From assembly GCA_009392075.1 (NCBI GenBank), contig VFHG01000176.1:1-10478 (forward strand): a stretch of 10,478 nucleotides of DNA, read 5' to 3'. This document shows positions 5,955-10,478 of this stretch, piece by piece. The position numbers were made by a program, and so were the translations under genes. The first letter of the stretch is position 1, and each line of letters starts with the position of its first letter. The notes under the pieces are model-generated. The model was not told the DNA's origin, did no database searches, and worked only from the letters and a program-made list of their open reading frames with translations. Source of the DNA: SAR202 cluster bacterium. GTDB lineage: Bacteria > Chloroflexota > Dehalococcoidia > UBA3495.

Positions 5955-7415
5955 ATGCGCAAAACTAAGATCATGGTCACGATCGGCCCTTCCTCCAGAG
6001 ACCCCAAGATGCTGGACCAGCTGATTAGCCAGGGCATAGACTGCGCCCGGCTGAACTTCTCCCATGGCACGTTGGACGAACACGCCGAAGTGATCGACAA
6101 CATCAGGCGTCTTTCCAAGAAACACAATCGACCGGTGGCGATCCTTCAAGACCTTGGCGGTATCAAGCTGCGCCTCGGTACTTTGAATGAGCCCGTGCTT
6201 CTGAACCCCGGTGACACTATCAGCCTGGTCCCGGAGCATGAAACCAACGAACCAGGCGTGCTGCCATTTCCCCAGCCGGGGGCATTCCGGCACATCGCGA
6301 CGGGCCATAACATCTTCATCGCCGACGGGACGGTCCGGCTAACCGTCACTGCATCTAGCCCTTCCCGAGTCGATGCCATCGTCCAGTCTTCCGGGGTTGT
6401 GTCGTCTTACAAAGGGGTGAACCTGCCCGGTGTGCCCATAGATGACCCAGTATTGACCGAGCAGGACAAGATAGCCCTTCAATTCGGTGTCGAGCACGGC
6501 GTCGATTGGGTCGGATTGTCTTTCGTGCGCACGGCTGAGGATATCCTCTACGCCAAGGAGCATCTGAACGCCGCCGGGAGCGAGGCGCTGGTGATGGCCA
6601 AACTGGAGCGCGGCGAAGGTGTCGACAACATAGACACGATCCTTCCCGAAGTTGACGGCATCATGGTGGCCAGGGGCGATTTGGGTGTGGAGATTCCCAT
6701 GGAACGGGTGCCCCTTGTTCAGAAGCAATTGGTGAAGAAGTCCAACGAAGCGGGCAAGGTGTCGGTCATCGCCACCCAGATGCTCTGGTCCATGGTTGTT
6801 GCCCCGGCGCCGACCAGGGCTGAGATTTCAGACGTGACAAACGCCGTCCTAGACGGCTGCGATGCCGTCATGCTCTCCGACGAGACGGCGGTCGGCGAAC
6901 ACCCGCTCGCGGCCTTTCAGATGGCCGATGCCACGGTAACGGAAACCGAGACTATCTACCCGTATTTCAGCGACCTGGACTCGAGAGACCGCACCCAAGC
7001 GATTACCTCCGCCGCGGCGCGGCTGGTCCACTCTCTCGGTTCTAAAGCTGTGGTGGTGACCAGTACCGGACGAGCAGCATTTGAGTTGTCCAGGTACCGG
7101 CCCAACACCAATATCGTGGCCTTTTCCCATGATAGCGCTGTGCTTCAGAAGTTGTGCATGGGGTGGGGAATCCGGCCGGGTGGCGTCATCCCTCCCCAAC
7201 AGGACGTCGCCGGACTGGTGGCATCGGTGATTCAGGCAGGTCTGGATGGCGGGACGATCGAAGAGACCGACGTCGTGACCATCGTCCACGGGTTCTCGCC
7301 GGGGGTTTCGGGCACCACCAACGCCGTACAGGTGTTGGACATGAGAGAATATCTGACCCATGTCAACAAAGAGCGTGCCGCCGATACCCAGAATTACCTT
7401 GAATCTCCCAACTAA
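5955..7415 (+). CDS. pyk: Pyruvate kinase
   Basis: Converts phosphoenolpyruvate and ADP to pyruvate and ATP, the last step of glycolysis, in the cytoplasm as a tetramer. At 486 residues it has the usual A/B/C bacterial layout: barrel with RLNFSHG (32-38), B-domain lid about 75-160, KGVNLPG (153-159), catalytic Lys216 and metal ligand Glu218 in AKLERGEGVDNI, MVARGDLGVEIP (237-248) with Asp242, ATQML (273-277) with Thr274, and a C-terminal domain ending in the SGTTNAVQV phosphate-type loop. The potassium-site region reads D66-L-G-G-I-K-L-R-L: Lys71 sits where K+-dependent enzymes have Glu and flanking Leu residues accompany it, the pattern of K+-independent pyruvate kinases. Oddities: Ile70 where Pro is usual, Trp278 in MLWSM instead of Glu/Asp, APAPTRAE for NPRPTRAE, and SDETA for SGETA. 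All catalytic residues remain. GAGG at 5943-5946, eight bases upstream, supports the start. The next gene begins inside this one. Confidence 0.95.
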   Translation: MRKTKIMVTIGPSSRDPKMLDQLISQGIDCARLNFSHGTLDEHAEVIDNIRRLSKKHNRPVAILQDLGGIKLRLGTLNEPVLLNPGDTISLVPEHETNEPGVLPFPQPGAFRHIATGHNIFIADGTVRLTVTASSPSRVDAIVQSSGVVSSYKGVNLPGVPIDDPVLTEQDKIALQFGVEHGVDWVGLSFVRTAEDILYAKEHLNAAGSEALVMAKLERGEGVDNIDTILPEVDGIMVARGDLGVEIPMERVPLVQKQLVKKSNEAGKVSVIATQMLWSMVVAPAPTRAEISDVTNAVLDGCDAVMLSDETAVGEHPLAAFQMADATVTETETIYPYFSDLDSRDRTQAITSAAARLVHSLGSKAVVVTSTGRAAFELSRYRPNTNIVAFSHDSAVLQKLCMGWGIRPGGVIPPQQDVAGLVASVIQAGLDGGTIEETDVVTIVHGFSPGVSGTTNAVQVLDMREYLTHVNKERAADTQNYLESPN

Positions 7416-8460
7416 GAAACAAGCCGTCGTAGCGATTCTCGCTGCCGCCTTTGCGCTGGTCTTTTTGGTCGCCTGCACGGCCGCAACAAAACTCGCCACC
7501 GAGGCAGCGCCGCCCACCGTCGAACCGACGGCGACTCCCGTACCTATTCCCACGGCCACAGCCATACCCTATGGAACCTTTGCCAATGCGGAGATCCCGC
7601 CCGCCGACCCTGAGCGGTTGGCCCAATTAACCAAGTTGCTATCGTTGGTGCCGGAGAGTTTCAACTCGGCGGTTTTCCTGGACCTGGAATCTCTGAAATC
7701 TAACGAGAGTCTGGCCGACCTGATCAATCCAAAGATACTTGGGATGGATGTGGCCTTGCCTTCAATCGCCACCGGGCTGGTTAGCCGGATCGCGGTTGCC
7801 GCAGACACTCAAAACCGTAGCCTGGTCACCCCATTCCAAAGTGAATTCGCCATCGGTGACATACTGCGTTTGGCCGGTGGCTTCGGCATCAATCTGGGCG
7901 GAGACGGTCCAACTTCCTATGAGGGACATGATGTTTGGGGCATCAATGCCTTTGGAACTGTCCTGGCGATGGCAGCGGCTGACGATACCACGGGCGTAGC
8001 GGCGGCAGGGCAAGGGATCGCACCCGATGATGCAAGAGCCCTGGCGGAAGCGTCTCTTGATGCTTTTGATGGACGGTCCGCAACTCTGCTGGATACGCCA
8101 GGCCTGTCTGGCCTGTTGGCAGACGTGCCGTCCGGCTTCGCGGCAGCGGTGCTCTCCGGATGCAGCACCGTGCCTTTATTTGATGACGTCCAAGAGTTGT
8201 CCGTCTGCACTGGTGTGGTAGTAACTGCCGATATACTGCCGGGCGACCTAGTGGTCTTCCATTCCCTGGTCGGATTTCCGGACCAGGCTGTGGCTGGCTT
8301 GGCCATGGAGCAGGCCACAGAAGCGTTGGAGAAGGAAAACCGGTCTCAAGGTTTCGAGAACCTTGGAGTGCGCCAGGAAGGCGGGAATTTGAGGATACGG
8401 TTGATCGTCAGCCTACCCATATTCGCCGAAGTATTTCAGTTGTTCGCCCCAAGCAACTAG
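7360..8460 (+). CDS. Putative secreted lipoprotein of unknown function
   Basis: A 366-residue protein I do not recognise. The N-terminus has a Lys-containing stretch, a hydrophobic segment (about 22-38, AVVAILAAAFALVFLVA) and a lipobox LVAC with Cys39, so it should be lipidated and anchored outside the membrane. Residues 45-72 form a Thr/Pro/Ala-rich linker (EPTATPVPIPTATAIP) common in Chloroflexota surface lipoproteins. The remaining ~290 residues look like a globular alpha/beta domain starting with DPERLAQLTKLLSLVP and FNSAVFLDLESL, which faintly recalls DUF3352-type domains (low confidence). Two cysteines (in SGCSTVP and LSVCTG) could make a disulfide. The ATG at 7360 overlaps pyk by 56 nt and keeps a 21-residue pre-signal tail. 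A TTG at 7399 would give a more normal signal peptide with less overlap but has no visible ribosome binding site. Transcribed with pyk; no functional link to glycolysis is evident. Confidence 0.75.
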   Translation: MSTKSVPPIPRITLNLPTKKQAVVAILAAAFALVFLVACTAATKLATEAAPPTVEPTATPVPIPTATAIPYGTFANAEIPPADPERLAQLTKLLSLVPESFNSAVFLDLESLKSNESLADLINPKILGMDVALPSIATGLVSRIAVAADTQNRSLVTPFQSEFAIGDILRLAGGFGINLGGDGPTSYEGHDVWGINAFGTVLAMAAADDTTGVAAAGQGIAPDDARALAEASLDAFDGRSATLLDTPGLSGLLADVPSGFAAAVLSGCSTVPLFDDVQELSVCTGVVVTADILPGDLVVFHSLVGFPDQAVAGLAMEQATEALEKENRSQGFENLGVRQEGGNLRIRLIVSLPIFAEVFQLFAPSN

Positions 8461-8498
8461 TTCTCCATCGGTCAGTCAAAGTCCCTTCGGCGCCGCTC

Positions 8499-8590
8499 TG
8501 TCATTCCGAGCCGCCAGCCGAGGAATCTCATTTCTAAATTACCAACACGTGCTGAGAGCAATGAGACCCTTCGCTCCACTCAGGGCGACA
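8499..8590. repeat. Imperfect inverted repeat of a dispersed intergenic type
   Basis: Left arm 8499-8530 begins TGTCATTCCGAG and ends CGAGGAATCTCA; right arm 8562-8590 begins TGAGACCCTTCGCTCC and ends CTCAGGGCGACA. The reverse complement of the right arm shares TGTC, GAG, AGC, GA-GG and TCTCA with the left arm in order, so the whole 92 bp can fold into one long imperfect hairpin with a 31-nt loop. The CATTCCGAG...CGAGGAATCTCA wording matches a repeat I recall in many copies between genes in environmental bacterial genomes, including Chloroflexota. It encodes no protein. It may be a non-autonomous mobile repeat (REP/MITE-like) or a transcription end structure. Confidence 0.7.
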
Positions 8591-8640
8591 TTGGGGAGGG
8601 TCGGTATTGGGCGGAATCCAAATTGGGATGATGCCGTGGT

Positions 8641-8663
8641 CCTTTCCCAGCGGCGTGGGAAGG
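8641..8663. repeat. Hairpin CCTTTCCCA / TGGGAAGG
   Basis: Stem of eight pairs with one bulged base and a six-base GC-rich loop. There is no following T-run on either strand. It lies between the convergent genes and may help end transcription or be a remnant of a second dispersed repeat. Confidence 0.45.
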
Positions 8664-8708
8664 TTATGATGGGGGCGATTTCTGCGGGTAACGCGCTGTT
8701 GAAAGCGA

Positions 8709-10169
8709 CTAACCCTGTTCGGGCAGGGAATGGGGAAGCGAAGTCTCGCCCATAAGGAAGAGGTCCATCGCGCGGGCGGTCTCTCGTCCCTCCGCTATGG
8801 CCCAGACCACCAAAGACTGGCCCCTGGCGGCATCCCCAGCCGCAAAGACTTTAGAGACGCTGCTCATGCGTTTCCCGTCAATAGCGACATTGCCTCGGCC
8901 GTCCAATTCCACGCCGAGTTGGTCCAGCATGCCGTCGGGCTCGGGATGCAAGAATCCCATAGCCAGCAAAGTCAGTTCGGTTTCAATCTCAAACTCGCTG
9001 CCGGGAATCTCTTCCATGGTCGGCAGGCCACCATTAGCCCCTTCCTTCCACTCAACCTTCACCCCATGGAGTTTCTCCAATTTCCCGTCGCTTCCAGTGA
9101 AGGACTTAGTCAGCACGGCATAATCGCGGATGCCGCCCTCTTCATGTGCCGGTGATGTCCGGAGAATCAACGGCCACTGGGGCCAGGGGTTGTTGGAGGG
9201 CCGCTCATCGGGCGGTTCGGCCAGCAGCTCGATCTGATGCACCACTTCGGCGCCCTGACGATGAGCCGTGCCAAGACAATCTGCGCCGGTGTCACCGCCG
9301 CCCAGGATCACCACCCGTTTGCCCTCGGCATCAATCCGCTCGTCGGCGGGTATCTCCTCGCCAGACAACACCCGGTTCTGCTGGGAGAGGTAATCCATCG
9401 CCAGATGAACGCCCTCCAGCTCACGGCCAGGAACGTCCAGTTCCCTAGCCTTGGTTGATCCGATGGCCAAGCATATGGCATCGAATTCAAAGAGCAGACG
9501 GTCGACGGGATAGTCCACGCCAACGTGGGTGTCGGTCAGAAAAGTGATGCCTTCAGCGGCCATCAGGTCGACGCGGCGCTGAACAACGAATTTCCCCAGC
9601 TTGAATTCGGGAATTCCCAGAACGAGCAGTCCGCCGATGTAGCCGGCGCGCTCGATGACTGTCACCAAGTGTCCGGCGCGGTTCAATTGCTGGGCGGCGG
9701 CCAGGCCTGCCGGGCCAGAGCCGACTACGGCAACTTTTTTCCCGGTCCGGTTGGCTGGCGGCTCGGGCTTAATCCAGCCGTTCTCGAACCCCCGGTCAAC
9801 GATTTCTTTCTCGATGTACTCGATGGTGACCGGGTCCGAGTTGATGCTTAGGACGCAACTGGCCTCGCAAGGCGCGGGACAGATGCGGCCGGTGAATTCG
9901 GGAAAATTGTTGGTGGACAACAGGATCCCTAAAGCCCCTTCCCAATCGCCCAGGTAGACTTGGTGGTTGAAATCGGGGATCACGTTGCCCAAGGGGCAGC
10001 CCATGTGGCAGAAGGGCACCGCGCAGTCCATGCAGCGTGAACCCTGCTCTTTGGCGCGTTCTTCGCCCCAGGGCTGGTAAAACTCCCGGTAGTCGCCCTT
10101 TCTTTCCCCTACCGATCGCCGTTCGGGGGGTTGCCGGCCGGAATCCATGAAGCCTGTCGGTTTACCCAT
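8709..10169 (-). CDS. gltD: Glutamate synthase (NADPH) small subunit
   Basis: The beta subunit of GOGAT takes electrons from NADPH through FAD and two [4Fe-4S] clusters to the large subunit, which makes two glutamates from glutamine and 2-oxoglutarate. The 486 residues carry everything expected: start MGKPTGF, cluster cysteines 46, 49, 54 and 58 (SRCMDCAVPFCHMGCP) and 97, 101 and 105 (GRICPAPCEASC), FAD-binding VAVVGSGPAGLAAA (146-159), NADPH-binding VVILGGGDTGADCLGTA (286-302), and FAD motif VFAAGDAARGQSLVVWAIAEGR (442-463). One unusual stretch is GGLLVLGIPEFKLGK (179-193), where most homologues read GGLLRYGIP-FKLEK. The start overlaps the end of gltB by 8 nt, so translation is coupled. No promoter of its own is expected. 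Identification is secure; homologous subunits of other oxidoreductases are excluded by the adjacent gltB. Confidence 0.96.
   Translation of the reverse strand: MGKPTGFMDSGRQPPERRSVGERKGDYREFYQPWGEERAKEQGSRCMDCAVPFCHMGCPLGNVIPDFNHQVYLGDWEGALGILLSTNNFPEFTGRICPAPCEASCVLSINSDPVTIEYIEKEIVDRGFENGWIKPEPPANRTGKKVAVVGSGPAGLAAAQQLNRAGHLVTVIERAGYIGGLLVLGIPEFKLGKFVVQRRVDLMAAEGITFLTDTHVGVDYPVDRLLFEFDAICLAIGSTKARELDVPGRELEGVHLAMDYLSQQNRVLSGEEIPADERIDAEGKRVVILGGGDTGADCLGTAHRQGAEVVHQIELLAEPPDERPSNNPWPQWPLILRTSPAHEEGGIRDYAVLTKSFTGSDGKLEKLHGVKVEWKEGANGGLPTMEEIPGSEFEIETELTLLAMGFLHPEPDGMLDQLGVELDGRGNVAIDGKRMSSVSKVFAAGDAARGQSLVVWAIAEGRETARAMDLFLMGETSLPHSLPEQG
8713..8728 (-). terminator. Weak hairpin at the 3' end of gltD
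   Basis: CCCTG-TTCGGG-CAGGG overlaps the last gltD codons. On the minus strand it is followed by only a scattered T-rich stretch, so terminator function is uncertain. Confidence 0.25.
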
Positions 10170-10478
10170 TGCCGACCGCTTCCAGTTCCCGCTCCGTACC
10201 CTCCTCGGCCCTGCGCTTCCGCTCTTCCAAAACCCGGCGGTAATCTCTTGGCATGATCTTTTTGAACCGCTTTAAAGCTGCATCCCAATCGGCCAGTATC
10301 TCGGTCGCCGAAGCGCTGCCTGTGTACTTCTTGTGGTCTTCGATCAGCCCTTTGAGAATCCCGATGTCTTCGGGGGCGGTTACCGCCTCCATGTCGGCCA
10401 TGCCGTCATTGAAGGAGATCCCGAGACAGTCTTCTTTGTCATAAACGAAGGCGATTCCGCCACTCATGCCTGCGCCGA
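10162..10478 (-). CDS. gltB: Glutamate synthase large subunit, C-terminal end
   Basis: The last ~105 residues of the GOGAT alpha subunit; the frame is open through the right edge, where GAGMSGGIAFVYD is read across the upstream codons. This is the end of the C-terminal beta-helix (GXGXG) domain followed by the short helical tail (LIEDHKKYTGSASATEILADWDAALKRF in two stretches, then KKIMPRDYRRVLEERKRR). That tail packs between the FMN domain and the small subunit. The catalytic amidotransferase and FMN domains lie outside the window. The stop codon at 10162-10164 is inside the start of gltD (8-nt overlap), the usual gltBD order. The charged ending EERKRRAEEGTERELEAVGNG is somewhat extended. Confidence 0.93.
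   Translation of the reverse strand, partial: GAGMSGGIAFVYDKEDCLGISFNDGMADMEAVTAPEDIGILKGLIEDHKKYTGSASATEILADWDAALKRFKKIMPRDYRRVLEERKRRAEEGTERELEAVGNG

Larger units (their letters stand above)
8461..8708. other. Convergent intergenic region with inverted repeat and hairpins
   Basis: 248 bp between the lipoprotein and gltD, which point at each other. It holds the imperfect inverted repeat at 8499-8590, an unexplained middle (8591-8640), and a hairpin CCTTTCCCA / TGGGAAGG at 8641-8663. No canonical T-run terminator is seen for either gene; one or more of these hairpins may serve instead. Confidence 0.5.

Noticed and set aside
6849..7565. A 238-codon open frame on the minus strand opposite pyk and the lipoprotein.
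   Set aside because: It spans two real genes on the other strand; low-complexity Gly/Val/Ala start and no domain. A shadow of GC-rich codon use.
8549..8755. A 68-codon plus-strand frame across the convergent intergenic region.
   Set aside because: It begins inside the inverted repeat and ends inside gltD antisense; no ribosome binding site or protein-like pattern.
1..10478. A defence system, CRISPR array, prophage or biosynthetic cluster as the 'exciting system'.
   Set aside because: No regular repeats and spacers, nucleases, integrases, transposases or assembly-line enzymes are present; the genes are housekeeping and catabolic.

Overview
The window looks like ordinary chromosome from a moderately GC-rich bacterium. 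Several features together suggest Chloroflexota, perhaps a Dehalococcoidia/SAR202-like lineage. They are a LimB-like (limonene 1,2-monooxygenase-type) luciferase-family flavin monooxygenase, a thiolase paired with a DUF35 zinc-ribbon/OB-fold protein, a lone ferredoxin:thioredoxin reductase catalytic chain, a lipoprotein with a Thr/Pro-rich 'PTATP' linker, and an intergenic CATTCCGAG...CGAGGAATCTCA repeat. The assignment is inference from gene style, not from a marker gene.

Left part (1-3230, plus strand): the 3' end of an M20-family (peptidase T-like) metallopeptidase, then a ferredoxin:thioredoxin reductase catalytic chain, then a two-gene unit (2-nt gap) of an SCP-x-type thiolase and its DUF35 partner. 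A strong bidirectional terminator at 3167-3206 closes this unit and also ends the convergent VOC/glyoxalase-fold gene on the minus strand (3231-3659).

Middle (3660-5850): a gene-free stretch, then a phosphinothricin-type GNAT acetyltransferase broken by a one-base frameshift inside the acetyl-CoA-binding loop. Next is a LimB-like flavin monooxygenase with its own leader (candidate -10, tandem ATATTCA repeat, UTR hairpin) and a textbook intrinsic terminator.

Right part (5851-10478): pyruvate kinase on the plus strand overlaps by 56 nt with a probable secreted lipoprotein of unknown function. A 248-bp convergent intergenic region follows, carrying a dispersed-type imperfect inverted repeat. 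On the minus strand are gltD (complete) and the 3' end of gltB, overlapping by 8 nt: the NADPH-glutamate synthase operon.

Functionally the window mixes central metabolism (pyruvate kinase, GOGAT), probable acyl-CoA or secondary-substrate catabolism (thiolase/DUF35, LLM monooxygenase, VOC protein) and thiol redox regulation (FTR). I found no phage, CRISPR, transposase, rRNA or tRNA gene, and no clear new multi-gene system. The points most worth checking are the broken GNAT gene, the lone FTR chain, the pyruvate kinase active-site variants (predicted K+-independent), the dispersed inverted repeat and the pyk-lipoprotein overlap.
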